From Pollenia angustigena (taxonomy: Eukaryota > Arthropoda > Insecta > Diptera > Polleniidae): 64,000 nt of DNA. Shown here piece by piece: positions 48,601 to 55,907 of this stretch. The position numbers were made by a program, and so were the translations under genes. The notes beneath the pieces are model-generated. The model searched no databases and was not told the DNA's origin. It was given only the letters and a program-made list of their open reading frames with translations. Where the stretch lies: contig OV884056.1 in NCBI GenBank assembly GCA_930367215.1, positions 93,011,285 to 93,075,284 on the forward strand, in the 5' to 3' direction. The first letter of the stretch is position 1, and each line of letters starts with the position of its first letter.

Positions 48601-50627
48601 CTTCAATTGACGCATTGGAAGACAGACAACATTGAAGCATTTATTCATGAGATACCGGCGGACATGTTGGAAAGAGTATGCCAAAATTGGACTAAGCGAA
48701 TGAAACATTTGAGGCGCAGTCACGGTCTTTGCATCAAATAATCTTCAAACATTAAATTATATGAACCGCACTATCGATTCGAATAAAGATTTCATGCATT
48801 TTTCTGAATTTTATGTGTTTTTTTTTAACTTTCCTATGGCTCTTAAAAAATCACCCGATACAATTGGTGAAAAAGGTATTAACAATTTGATATTTAACTA
48901 ATAAAACATTGTTTGTCAAATGTTCCTTATCAATTTGAATTGAATTGCTAAAATCAAACAATTGAAAAAGGTTTGAGAATTGTGTTTGATATTAAATGAT
49001 AAAGTCACTTCATGTCAAAGGTTTGACTTCGTATTTGTTGGAATTGTGATAGTTAAAGTCTTTGTCGTAGTAAAGGCTAGATTACACTATTATACTTTGC
49101 ATTAATACATGTCAAAAACTCAAGTGATATGACAAAGTGTGATAGTGTGAATGCAATGTGCCACGAAAATGACAAGTATTATGAAAAAAGTTTGACATCC
49201 CATACGACCTCATCGTTTTTTGAAAAATTTTTAAACAATAATACTTTTCATTGGATCAGGGTTGCATTTTATTTCATGTGTGAGTGTTTATACTTTGTGT
49301 GATGGTGCGAACACAAACTGTCATGTTAAATTAGATTTTTTGACAGTCGCAACAAAACTCATTAGATTTCTATCTCACAAAGTATTATGGAATACGTAAG
49401 GCTTGTGAGATAGTGTAAACTAGCTTAAAGCACTTTTATAGTCATTGTGGTAATCATTGTCATAATAACTTTCTTAGTCACTGATAGTCATTAGTCCTTT
49501 TCATACCTTTTGTATTTTTCATCTTCATGGTCGTTGTCGTAATTTAATAAATTTTACAGCAACTAACTTTATCGAAGTAATAATAAGAGTCATTGTCATA
49601 GTGTGTCAAAGTCATGGTCAAAGTCATGGACATAGTCATTATTACTAACGTTGTCTTTTTTAAAGTAACTTTTTAAGTTATGGTCTTTAAAAAGGTTACT
49701 ATAAAAAATAATAGTTACATATTTATTTAAAATTTATTTGATATCTTGTAATGATGACATTTTTCGCGAAGGGTCATTGTCATATCGTAATAATTGTCAA
49801 TGTTAATAAATCTTAACACATTTCTAACATAATTTCCTTATATCCCTGTGTCATTTCAGTGTCATCCAACGATAAGTGCAATTTATATTGTCGTGTTGAA
49901 GGTAACGCTGTCTATTTTCGTCTCTCCGAAAAAGTCATCGATGGTACCACATGCTCATTTGACAGTTTTGACAAATGTGTCAATGGTATTTGCCGGCCGG
50001 CTGGTTGTGACAACGAACTAAATTCTATAGCAAAATTAGGTGAGTGAGCAAACAAATTTGTCTATTTGCAACCAAAAAAATAGAAAAATACTAAGTTTAA
50101 AAAAAAACTCAACATAAGAACACATGGAATACCAAAAAAAAATTATTTAAATGAAATGAATCATGCATACAAAGTTGTGGCAAATGATTTATGAAGATGA
50201 TGATGACGACGATAATAATGAACAGCATGAAGATGATAGCGATGGAGATAATAATGTCTTCTGAATGTTTAAATCAAGATATGATGACAAATAAGTCAAT
50301 GTCACTCAAAAAAGTTTTTTTTTCAAAGAAGATAAAAAGAAAATAAATTTTAAGCACAAAAAACTTGTGGCCGGCCATTAAAAACGAAATGTAAAATACA
50401 CGCTTGCATTAAGATATTTTAAACTTCTATACAATTTTCATGACTTTTTGCTAATTTCTTTTTTATGAACTTTAATGTTATTCTACATTTTCTAGATAAA
50501 TGTGGCATTTGTGAGGGACGTAACGATACATGTGAAGATTTTACGGGCAATTTTTATGTCTCCGACTTGTATAAGGTGCAGCCGAAATACAAAACGTATT
50601 ACTACCATGTCACCACAATACCAAAAG
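33249..50627 (+). CDS. ADAMTS metalloprotease, ten coding exons (3' end missing)
   Basis: This is a secreted zinc endopeptidase that cleaves extracellular-matrix proteins. Ten exons join with consistent phases to 853 codons. Order: hydrophobic segment at residues ~8-30; Ser/Thr/Asn-rich linker; propeptide (~188-350, with QIWDPHPEY and FGSLLIQPV); furin site RKKR at 351-354; protease domain from ~357; zinc site HELGHILNMPHDD starting at 501 (three His plus catalytic Glu502); Met-turn region MSSVMGDD; disintegrin-like part; one TSP1 repeat ([18 protein letters not shown]-mannosylation type); cysteine-rich part ending [12 protein letters not shown] and [12 protein letters not shown]; then the start of the spacer, ending in TTIPKG at a donor. 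Further exons must follow. Drosophila has several ADAMTS genes (AdamTS-A, stall and others), and I cannot tell which this matches. All key catalytic residues are present, so the gene looks functional. Confidence 0.95.
33728..33889 (+). CDS. ADAMTS exon 2
   Basis: Acceptor 'ttcttctag', donor 'aataatg|gtaaat', phase 1 to 1. It encodes an acidic linker ([18 protein letters not shown]) and the start of the propeptide ([19 protein letters not shown]). It is weakly conserved in type, placed by phase and by the frame staying open. Confidence 0.75.
34021..34241. mobile_element. MITE in ADAMTS intron 2
   Basis: Left 'ggctcgtattcacaattta' with 'ccgatagttaaagt' pairs with 'actttagctatcgatt...ttttcac' near 34195-34241 with several mismatches. 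AAAGTWAA/TTTAC motifs recur. Non-coding. Confidence 0.5.
34332..34766. mobile_element. MITE of the GTCTACAACTGACATGA family with another MITE nested
   Basis: It has the same ends and inner blocks (TGCTGTTATAACAT, GAAAACCTCTAACATGATGA) as 56470-56632. It is longer because of the insert at 34389-34657. It lies in ADAMTS intron 2. Confidence 0.75.
34389..34657. mobile_element. Nested MITE, 'atcgagccctaacagcgaaa' ends
   Basis: Left 'atcgagccctaacagcgaaa' and complement of the right end 'atcgacccctaaccgcgaaa' are inverted repeats extending through 'ataa(c/t)gtaagcg'. Related copies at 6943 and 13365. Confidence 0.75.
34883..35037 (+). CDS. ADAMTS exon 3 (propeptide)
   Basis: Acceptor 'aaaatatttag', donor 'tttagg|gtaaga', phase 1 to 0. 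It encodes [20 protein letters not shown] and [18 protein letters not shown], the classic M12B propeptide block. Confidence 0.9.
35240..35572. repeat. Near-perfect palindrome (foldback MITE) in ADAMTS intron 3
   Basis: The left arm from 'gtgtatgtgaaaaagttaag' through 'aacgcaacgcaagtacaaag' is repeated inverted up to 35572, with arms of about 150 bp and few mismatches. The sub-ends 'gccctaattatgtaaaac' lie inside the arms, and a further stray end 'tagttagggcc' follows at about 35600. Confidence 0.8.
35838..36304. mobile_element. MITE, 'gttagtctgggttcacacta' family, long copy
   Basis: Left 'gttagtctgggttcacacta' continuing 'tgaacgttttctttcagaaa'; right end complement 'gttaagtctaggatcacact' continuing 'atgaaagttttctttcagaa'. 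467 bp. The frame at 35963-36220 inside is not a gene. Confidence 0.75.
36538..36734. mobile_element. hAT-type MITE with 8-bp duplication TAGAATGC
   Basis: Ends CAAGGCGAATTGACTAGAAG on both sides in inverted form, through 'gtg(g/a)ggtca'. Flanks TAGAATGC at 36530-36537 and 36735-36742. 197 bp. The 8-bp duplication points to hAT. A relic of the end occurs near 51865. Confidence 0.85.
36960..37140. repeat. Inverted repeat in ADAMTS intron 3
   Basis: 'caaattgcccagcgaaagaa' and 'aaatgtaaaatat' near 36975 are mirrored by 'atattttgcattcgctcttt' and 'cgctgggccatttg' near 37078-37120. Probable MITE. The two opposing open frames here are its shadow. Confidence 0.6.
37785..38396 (+). pseudogene. Probable processed retrocopy with poly(A), inside ADAMTS intron 3
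   Basis: The 5' part is a 21-bp repeat (37785-37915) that reads, in one frame, as a seven-residue repeat ENVKHFE, about six copies. Further frames follow, joined by shifts: [31 protein letters not shown], and [20 protein letters not shown] through [16 protein letters not shown] with a stop near 38278. Then come an AATAAA-like signal (taataaaattt, ~38327) and a run of about 18 A's ending at 38396. The layout of coding relic, signal and poly(A) is that of a retroposed mRNA. The parent gene is not recognised. The poly(A) lies only 7 bp before ADAMTS exon 4. Confidence 0.45.
38404..38535 (+). CDS. ADAMTS exon 4 (propeptide, Cys-switch region)
   Basis: Acceptor 'caccgaag', donor 'catg|gtaaga', phase 0 to 0. 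It encodes [20 protein letters not shown], then [20 protein letters not shown] and CHGM, matching the family block 'C.Y.G.v.g...S.valS.C.Gl'. The acceptor is unusual: the 20 bases before it are an A-run instead of pyrimidines. Confidence 0.85.
38831..39348 (+). CDS. ADAMTS exon 5 (propeptide end, furin site, protease start)
   Basis: Acceptor 'ctaccatttag' preceded by a (TC)n run, donor 'acaag|gtaagtg', phase 0 to 2. It contains [15 protein letters not shown], the basic furin site HRKKR before DYDHN, then [13 protein letters not shown] and the helix region ending [12 protein letters not shown], typical of ADAMTS catalytic domains. Confidence 0.95.
39423..39470. repeat. 15-bp minisatellite, ~3 copies, in ADAMTS intron 5
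   Basis: The unit 'gtgcatttgcagtgt' is repeated head to tail three times and starts a fourth. It lies 75 bp after the exon 5 donor. Confidence 0.9.
39975..40270 (-). pseudogene. rosa-like mariner fragment of a third subfamily
   Basis: On the minus strand it reads [11 protein letters not shown] (DNA-binding domain end), then [13 protein letters not shown] and [17 protein letters not shown] (third Asp block, with an Asp-to-His change in the first Asp of the motif). The central region with the first two catalytic Asp is gone. Inactive. Confidence 0.6.
40370..40690. repeat. Dispersed direct repeats, GGTACTTTT-rich
   Basis: 'tagggtacctttta' occurs near 40378 and 40605. GGTACTTTT or GGTACT occurs at least seven times between, with 'tggtagagagat'/'ggtatagagat' near 40570 and 40668. 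It may be an AT-rich element with subterminal repeats. Ends are not defined. Confidence 0.4.
41700..42480 (-). pseudogene. LINE reverse-transcriptase fragment, internally deleted
   Basis: On the minus strand the 42380-42140 part reads [30 protein letters not shown] and [10 protein letters not shown], the N-terminal blocks of a non-LTR reverse transcriptase. The 42035-41719 part reads [19 protein letters not shown], typical of the extreme C-terminus of the same polyprotein. The catalytic core between them is missing. It may belong to the same family as the fragment at 1-668. It lies in ADAMTS intron 5, opposite strand. Confidence 0.8.
43181..43330 (+). CDS. ADAMTS exon 6 (zinc-binding HELGH)
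   Basis: Acceptor 'tttcactttag' with a long T tract, donor 'cat|gtaagta', phase 2 to 2. It encodes [36 protein letters not shown] and LGH, that is, the catalytic helix with His501, Glu502 and His505. Confidence 0.97.
43338..43491. mobile_element. Small MITE next to the exon 6 donor
   Basis: 'aagcctagagtacac' at left and the complement of the right end 'aagccaagagtacac' are inverted repeats. Inner arms share GACGTCA and 'catgtg'. At ~154 bp it begins 7 bp after the GT of the donor. No coding potential. Confidence 0.65.
43603..43758 (+). CDS. ADAMTS exon 7 (protease end, Met-turn)
   Basis: Acceptor 'taactttaaag', donor 'tttttaga|gtaagt', phase 2 to 2. It encodes [14 protein letters not shown] (third zinc His511), [19 protein letters not shown] (Met-turn) and [10 protein letters not shown]. 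Confidence 0.95.
43829..44403 (+). CDS. ADAMTS exon 8 (disintegrin-like, TSP1, Cys-rich start)
   Basis: Acceptor 'tataccacag', donor 'ggat|gtgagt', phase 2 to 1. The disintegrin-like part has [18 protein letters not shown] and [17 protein letters not shown]. The TSP1 repeat spans [19 protein letters not shown] to [10 protein letters not shown]. The Cys-rich part starts with [15 protein letters not shown] content is clearly higher than in the introns. Confidence 0.96.
45263..45346. mobile_element. Tiny hairpin MITE (~84 bp) in ADAMTS intron 8
   Basis: 'aaagttcacat' and 'gccaacacattaa' stand in inverted form as 'ttaatgtgttgg' and 'atgtgaacttt' around a loop 'accccacttgcttttgctggg'. No coding potential. 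Confidence 0.65.
47020..47135 (+). repeat. SINE-like or other dispersed fragment
   Basis: A GC-richer island in AT-rich intron: 'gcgaatgtaagacggcaaat', 'gccggccagggttagagccc'. The latter resembles a degenerate B box followed by tRNA-like pairing. Assignment is uncertain. Confidence 0.3.
47168..47508. repeat. Inverted repeat, arms of ~65 bp
   Basis: The left arm 'gttgtaaaattcctttcttc' and 'aatttaatgaaaattaaatt' and 'tgatgaactt' is mirrored at 47440-47508 with a few mismatches. It is probably a MITE or part of a larger foldback element. The outer ends 'aatttttat' also match. Confidence 0.55.
47942..48858 (+). mobile_element. rosa-like DD41D mariner with intact inverted ends and TA duplication
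   Basis: Ends TCGGGTGATTTTTTA (left) and TAAAAAATCACCCGA (right) are perfect inverted repeats. TA flanks both ends (47940-47941, 48859-48860). At 917 bp it is shorter than intact relatives. It lies in ADAMTS intron 8, sense orientation. The copy at 11050-11503 belongs to the same subfamily. Confidence 0.9.
48036..48741 (+). pseudogene. rosa-like mariner transposase, deleted and frameshifted
   Basis: The N-terminus [20 protein letters not shown] is joined directly to [19 protein letters not shown], so roughly a hundred residues, most of the DNA-binding region, are missing. Then come [17 protein letters not shown] and [12 protein letters not shown] (Gly changed to Asp beside the second catalytic Asp). 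An 11-bp deletion near 48475, compared with the 11-kb copy, brings a stop after 'LTMDFIR'. The third Asp block (CDLTP) follows in other frames. Inactive. Confidence 0.85.
49071..49429. mobile_element. MITE, AAGGCTAGATTACACTAT family, complete copy in ADAMTS intron 8
   Basis: The left end 'taaaggctagattacactat' and the complement of the right end 'ttaagctagtttacactat' are inverted repeats. Inner arms also pair ('gtgtgatagtgtgaa', 'tcacaaagtatta'). Another copy lies at 13581. Confidence 0.65.
49860..50039 (+). CDS. ADAMTS exon 9 (cysteine-rich domain)
   Basis: Acceptor 'tcatttcag', donor 'ttag|gtgagt', phase 1 to 1. It encodes [30 protein letters not shown] and [15 protein letters not shown], matching the ADAMTS cysteine-rich consensus. 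Confidence 0.95.
50496..50627 (+). CDS. ADAMTS exon 10 (end of Cys-rich, spacer start)
   Basis: Acceptor 'acattttctag', donor 'aaaag|gtaagt', phase 1 to 1. It encodes [16 protein letters not shown] and [13 protein letters not shown], the boundary to the spacer. Reading through the donor would stop after two codons. The next family residues (usually GA....) must come from a later exon. Confidence 0.95.
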
Positions 50628-50639
50628 GTAAGTAACTTT

Positions 50640-51360
50640 TGGCTTATCAGACTATACGTCAGTCCACCCGTACGTCTGTCCATCCAACTGTCTGTCAATT
50701 ATTTGAGCTGTTAAATATGACATTATTTCTGATGGCTTGCCAACATTTCTTTACCTACCATCACAACAAAAACTACATTTAGACATTTTAATTGCTTTTT
50801 TATTATTGTTTTTTTTTTTTTTGCTGTTGTTCATGTTGCATATTATTAATTATTATATTTACGCATTTACATATCAAAATAAAAAAAAGAGACAAGTAGA
50901 ATATGAAGAAGAGCCAGGAGTAGAATTAACAGTGTCGGAATTAAGTTAATTTATTTTTCGCTTATTAATATTCAAATGATGTGTGAGGAAAAATTAAACG
51001 TTTTTCGCATATTTAATGTAAACAATTATTGTTTACATCATTTTCAATAATTTGGTTTACAAAAATAAAAAATGATTTATTTGTGAATATACTTGAACGC
51101 AAATGTGTGTAATACACTGAGATGATGTTTAATATTTGAAAAATTATGTTCAAAGTCATTGGCTTAATATAGTTGCTAGGCAAAGTTAGATCCAATGGCT
51201 TAGTAGTCAGAGTTAAAGCAAAAATCACTATGGTAATCATTGCCATAATGACAGCCAAAGTCAATGTCACATTAAAAAGCCTGTCGATCGAAAACTTAAG
51301 CGAGCGACAACAAGTCACTTACAAACGTTCTTATAAGCGCAACACTAACAGCCTGTTCAT
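50640..51360. other. ADAMTS intron 10, 5' part
   Basis: It has a short GTCY-rich stretch ('gtcagtccacccgtacgtctgtcc') left over from a mini-me-like repeat at 50656-50700, a T-rich tract, and a hydrophobic open frame (50737-50946) described as a finding. No clear exon. Confidence 0.4.
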
Positions 51361-51362
51361 GG

Positions 51363-51490
51363 ATTTCGAATGTCATCGTGCGCATAGAAAATGACATTAA
51401 AAACAAAAACAAACTTCGAAGAATGTTCGAATAATGTTCGAATTTTGTTTTTGTTTTAAATGTAGTTTTCTTATGCGAACGATGACGTTC
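51363..51490. mobile_element. Hairpin MITE
   Basis: 'gaatgtcatcgt' and 'gcatagaaaa(t/c)' pair with 'ttttcttatgcgaacgatga', and 'gaatgttcgaa' occurs near the centre. It is ~125 bp and non-coding. Confidence 0.5.
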
Positions 51491-51547
51491 GATATCGTTA
51501 AACAGGCAGTAACTATCGACTTGTCGGTCGTCAGGTTAGACGTTTCT

Positions 51548-51809
51548 AAGTGCCCGTTTATATTGTGCGAATTTTGTCGCTACGATTCTTTTTTAATCGG
51601 AAGGTGGAATTAAAAGGGGTACGCAAGCGAGTGTACTATTCGATTCGTTTTAATCACTCGTTTTATCACTGTTTTTTCATATAAAGAAAATGTATTTAAG
51701 TTCGGTCGCACAGAAAAAGTTGCTGCGATATAAATTGCACAATGTAAACACAAAAGCAATTTTAAAAAAGAACCAACCAAAGTAAATTGTATAATGTAAA
51801 TGGGCACTA
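51548..51809. mobile_element. MITE with TAAGTGCCC(G/A)TTTA ends
   Basis: 'taagtgcccgtttatattgt' at left matches the complement of the right end 'tagtgcccatttacattat'. No coding potential. Confidence 0.6.
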
Positions 51810-53121
51810 ACTAAATCTATTTGTTACTTGTCAAATGACGATATTGCCACATCAACTATTTCAAGGCGAATTCAACTACAGGTTATGTCAAAACGCCATC
51901 TGATTTTGACAGCTCCAACCAATTGGTTTTGATTTGTTAGGAATGATTGACATTTCGATCAGTTAACACTAACAAAACAAATCAAAAACAACCTTTGTTG
52001 TTTCTGTTGTTGGATACCACCTGTCAACAATCAGCAAAACGTGCAATTTATGTGCTACTTGATTTGTTACAAATGACAACAAAGCAGTAAACAAAAAAGA
52101 TCTGTTTTAAACAAGAGAACCTTGTGAAAAAAAAAATTGTATAAAACAATTCACAAAGTATTCTTTTTTGTCAAATTGGTTGTATTTGCTATAATGAAAG
52201 TTCCATCTTTCAATATGACTTTTGCGTTTACCAACCGCCCCCGAATATAAGCGCAACTAATACATCCACGTAGCAATTTAAGTTCATAATCCGGAAAGAT
52301 TATTCACTCGCCCTTTTTGGGAGCTATCAGCATCTATGATGCAGCAGGAATAATCATCCCTCAGAGTGCGATTTTCGAATGTACCGAGCTTTGGCTAGTA
52401 ACCCACAATGATCCCCGAAAGTATCTTTTCAATGGAAAAGGGAAACTCTCTGAATGCTAGAAAGCATTTCGGGCAAGAAGCATACTAACAAAGGCCTCAG
52501 ACAATATCACAGATTTGTGATGAAAATCTTTTTTGAATATCTATATCTATCAATTTCTTGAACATTTGAACATTTAAACGAAGTTTATACTATAAACTTT
52601 ATATTTATATTATAAACTTTGTTTAAATGTACCTAGTCATATTTGCGAGATAACGGTACATTGTATTTTTCAATGTATAAATCTCCTTCAGTCGACATTC
52701 AGAATGAAATGCAAGTTTGATTGAAATGGTTTATTATGGCTTGAAATTTTTTGTTATAAAACGGACTGTATAATAAAGTTATCAAATTATGGATTTTTTT
52801 AGGAATTGTGGTACAAAATTTCTTCTGAAATAACAAAATTGGTGAAAAACATTAAAATTTTAAATTCAATCAAAGCCAATTAGCAACGACGCGTAAATCA
52901 GTGGCCTTTCAAACAAGATATTATTCATTCATTCATACCAGCGTTTTACTCTGGATGGCGCCTGGAAGAAAACAATGCTTAAAACATCACAAATGTTCCG
53001 TTTTCTCCCAAATGTGATTTGCTATGAATTATATAAATATCTTTTCCCGTTACATTCACGACAATAATTACAAATATTAATATATGGAGGAAAAAGTTTT
53101 CAAAATCTTTGATTTCGTTTG
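51810..53121. other. Unassigned, with a coding-like stretch at 52330-52510
   Basis: 'caaggcgaattcaactacag' near 51865 resembles the end of the hAT MITE at 36538. From 52330 one frame reads GAISIYDAAGIIIPQSAIFE, then LWLVTHNDPRKYLFNG, before a stop at about 52458-52460. This is less AT-rich than the surroundings. It is discussed as a finding. Confidence 0.35.
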
Positions 53122-53275
53122 TCTTAGTTCACACTATAAAAGTTTTCTTTCGGAAGGTCTGAGTTTTTTGATGAGAGGGGTGAAAATAATAGCATGTTCT
53201 CTTCCCCTCTTCCCCTCTCACCTATAAACTCAGACTTTCTGAAAGAAAACCTTCATAGTGTGAACCCAGACTAAG
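53122..53275. mobile_element. Short MITE, 'cttagtctgggttcacacta' family
   Basis: Inverted ends: 'cttagttcacactat' at left, and complement of right 'cttagtctgggttcacacta'. Both arms share 'ttttctttc(g/a)gaa(g/a)gtct'. It is inserted in the LINE fragment that resumes at 53280. The same family occurs at 35838-36304 (long version) and, more distantly, at 62755-62886. Confidence 0.7.
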
Positions 53276-53960
53276 TACCACCAACTTTCAAATTTTCCAA
53301 ATAGACCACGTATACCAACGTAGATGTGCAATCGCTTATATATCTGGGTAGTTTCATATCAGCATCAGGCGGCTAGCGAGAGGATATTAAAAATCGCATC
53401 AAATAGGGAAACCAAGCATTTTTGGGCACTGCAAAAAGGATGGCAATCGCCCATAATTTAGCTGGGGACCAAACTCCACCTCTTTTCATCTAACGTGCGT
53501 TCCGTTCCGTTATATGGCTGTGAATTCTGGAACACCACCTAGAACACAAACGATTTGCAATCCTTGCAGATATTCATTAATCGCTCGTAGTGAAAACTTC
53601 TCAAGAAATTTGGGCCAAATGTTATCTCAAACATAGACCTGTAGGAAAGAGCAGGAGAAACACCAATACGTATCCAAATCATAAATCGTAAATGGAGTTG
53701 GATTGGCCATGTTCTCAGACGCACCAACGACAACGTAGCCAAGAAAAGGCAGAACGGCTTACACCTGGAGGAGATAAATCTAAACTGTAACAAACTCAAT
53801 TGGAAGGTCCTGGGCCGAAGTGAAGCAGATAGCAGATAGATCACAATGGAAGAACTTTGTTGTGGCCCTTTATACCATCCTGGAACCATAGGAATTAATA
53901 TATGTATATGATTACGCAAGCAATTGTAGTCAGTTCGGTGCCGTGCCACCGGGCGCTACT
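53276..53960 (+). pseudogene. LINE fragment, RTE/CR1-like C-terminus
   Basis: In shifting frames it reads IYLGSFISASGG (post-palm 'YLGS.is..Gg' block), then a tRNA-like 'RAFRSVIWL' region. It then gives KWSWIGHVLRRTNDNVAKKR, which is the conserved 'W.W.GH.lRr...niak.al' tail found at the C-terminus of many insect LINE polymerases. Multiple stops. The open frame on the opposite strand is a shadow. Confidence 0.75.
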
Positions 53961-54195
53961 GATTCTCCTGCTGCCGGATAAGATCTCCGGTCGCTAGAGG
54001 TCGTACAGATCTCTTGAGGTATATCCAAATTAGATTTTGGGCGAATGCCAAGTATTGATTGCACCTGATTTCCTCGGATGATGTAACGCCAGAAGATAAA
54101 ATATTCTTAAGAAACAGACAATAGATATAAAAGTTATCAAACTCAAAAAATAATTTTCCGGCTTTACCACACCATTAGCCTTAGTAATACCATAA

Positions 54196-54326
54196 CCCTT
54201 TCAGACCCAACAATCACAATTGTCTTAGCTGAGTCCTACAGAGTTAATGTATTTTATTAAAAAACGGGGAAGTATACATATTTTTCGCAATAGCAGAAAT
54301 AATGATACTTAACAATAAAAAACTTA
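54196..54326 (-). ncRNA. Candidate position of guide RNA (omega/fRNA), by analogy
   Basis: Only 131 bp separate the Fanzor stop codon from the element end. In TnpB and Fanzor systems the guide scaffold lies at this place, overlapping the 3' end of the gene and running to the transposon end, with the guide taken from flanking DNA. No conserved fold was verified by eye. The inner 'gacaattgtgattgtt' stretch can pair with itself. Position is inferred, not shown. Confidence 0.3.
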
Positions 54327-55907
54327 TTATCTATGAAAATTTAAAGGTTTTTCTATTTGATTTATGATGCACTCGCCAAGGTAAAGTATGTTGACTCCAG
54401 CATTGACATTTCTATTCCAGCAAGTACTACAGTTTGGGCAATACTGGTACCTGTGTGGTGATTTTGATGTACTATTTTCGCTTAAACAGTTTGCGCATAA
54501 CTTAGTATTTCGAAACTCGTTGACTAGTAAGATGGCAGCTTTTCTTTTTCGAAGGGCCTCATAGGTGTCTCAGTTGCTATCTCAGTTGAACTTATGCAGA
54601 TCAAGGTTTTCTCCTTCATGTCAGGCACTAAGTTTGCATGAAACGGCGTGTACAGATTTTTCTACACTTATGAATTTTTTTAACTTTAATTTCATCAATT
54701 TTCTTTGCGAATACAGTGATTGTTTCTGCTTGAAGATTAAAAGTTGATATTTTGTATATTCCATGAAGTTTTCTGCATTCGGCGATAGTTGTGAATCTTC
54801 CTTGAAATTTGCTGTATATCTTTTCAATTTTGAACTAGATGAGTGAACGCCTGACATGTTGTGGTACGTTGTACTTTTCAATTTAATTGGAATGCCGTTG
54901 CGAGCGCCACTGTAAATAAGTCTAAGCCCTGGATCTAAGCCTAACTTATTGTCATAGGTTGTACTTCTGATTATTGCCGCTACAGTCTGACTCTTGCTTT
55001 TGTAATTGTTTCTTTTTTTCGAAGTGGTTTCAACTCTTTTAGGTTTTTTCATTGAGAACGAAACGGCTACCCCATCAGTTTGTAGTGAGTAGTTGAATTT
55101 TTTTGTACAAGTATCTGGAAGTTTAAAGTATTAAATCCAGTCTATACTTTGCTGATATGTACCCACACCCTTGAATTGTTTTTAACCGCACAACAGTTGA
55201 TAGAATGCGAATGAATCATACTGTACATGATGAGACCCATGTTTTAAAATTGGTACTAGAGAAGAATGTTTAAATTTCATTTTTTCATTGTAGCGCTATA
55301 GATTGTAGAATAATGGTATATAGCTCCAGAATAATTTTCTATTTTGAATTTTATCGAGCTTTTCGCCATCCCACGACTGTTTATCTTTCAATTGTTGCAG
55401 CAATTCGTCATCTGGGGTTCTTAACTACTTGATTAAAATAAGTAGAAATAACAGAGTTCGAAACACCTTTTTCTTGTCAGGTTCAAATTTAAAGAATTTA
55501 CGTAATCTACTATAGGCGTGCATCCAGATGTTGTTGTGAAATTTCACCTCATACTGATTTTCCGCTGCAGTTATAAGATTTGACCGGTAAGAACGGTCGT
55601 ATAGAGGAAGTTTATCTTTCATCGCTTCATACTCCGGATCGAGCACGTATTGCTGCTTCTTCTTTTGCATTAGGGGGTAGTAGAAAGACTGAAACTTTTC
55701 AGACTCAAAGTTAGCGTCACTCCATTGCTTCATTAGAGAGAAATTGATGTATCTCGAAACATCAACGAAAAGAGAGGACATCTCTTTGACATCAAGCTGA
55801 ATTTTCTCGAAAACCGCTGAATTTTTCCATGTATTTCTTAGCGCCTTTTTTACAACGACAGTTTCAGTTTCCTCTGTAGGTGCAAAATCAACCTTCCGCT
55901 TGGACAT
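54327..55907 (-). pseudogene. Fanzor (eukaryotic TnpB homologue, OMEGA RNA-guided nuclease), decayed
   Basis: Start at 55907 (MSKRKVDF); 527 codons to the TAA at 54327-54329, all in one frame but broken by seven stops (55425, 55296, 55182, 55131, 54621, 54582, 54570). The N-terminal third is helical and basic (VKEMSSLFVDVSRYIN, NNIWMHAYSRLRKFFKF). Then TDGVAVSFSMKKPK, the strand block before the nuclease; LGLDPGLRLIYSG with the RuvC-I Asp (codon 54933-54935); LVNEFRNTKLCANC, CPNC and RNVNAGVNIL. The published Fanzor/TnpB signature is Asp, 125-275 residues, [TS][TS]xx, a C4 zinc finger, then RD. Here 141 residues separate Asp and the NT pair, the finger is CxxC-x15-CxxC, and five residues later RD has become RN (AAT at 54408-54410). 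The family binds a guide RNA from the element's 3' end and cuts DNA. This copy is non-functional. Confidence 0.88.

Larger units (their letters stand above)
44404..49859. other. ADAMTS intron 8 (5.5 kb)
   Basis: The intron holds a tiny hairpin MITE, an inverted repeat at 47168-47508, a rosa-like mariner at 47942-48858 and a MITE at 49071-49429. Between 45480 and 46900 I see nothing beyond AT-rich DNA. The stretch 49490-49700 repeats 'agtcatggtca'-like words ('catagtcatt', 'gtcattgtcata'). Confidence 0.7.

Noticed and set aside
53539..53949. 136-codon minus-strand frame
   Set aside because: It is the opposite-strand shadow of the LINE C-terminal region, which reads WSWIGHVLRR on the plus strand.
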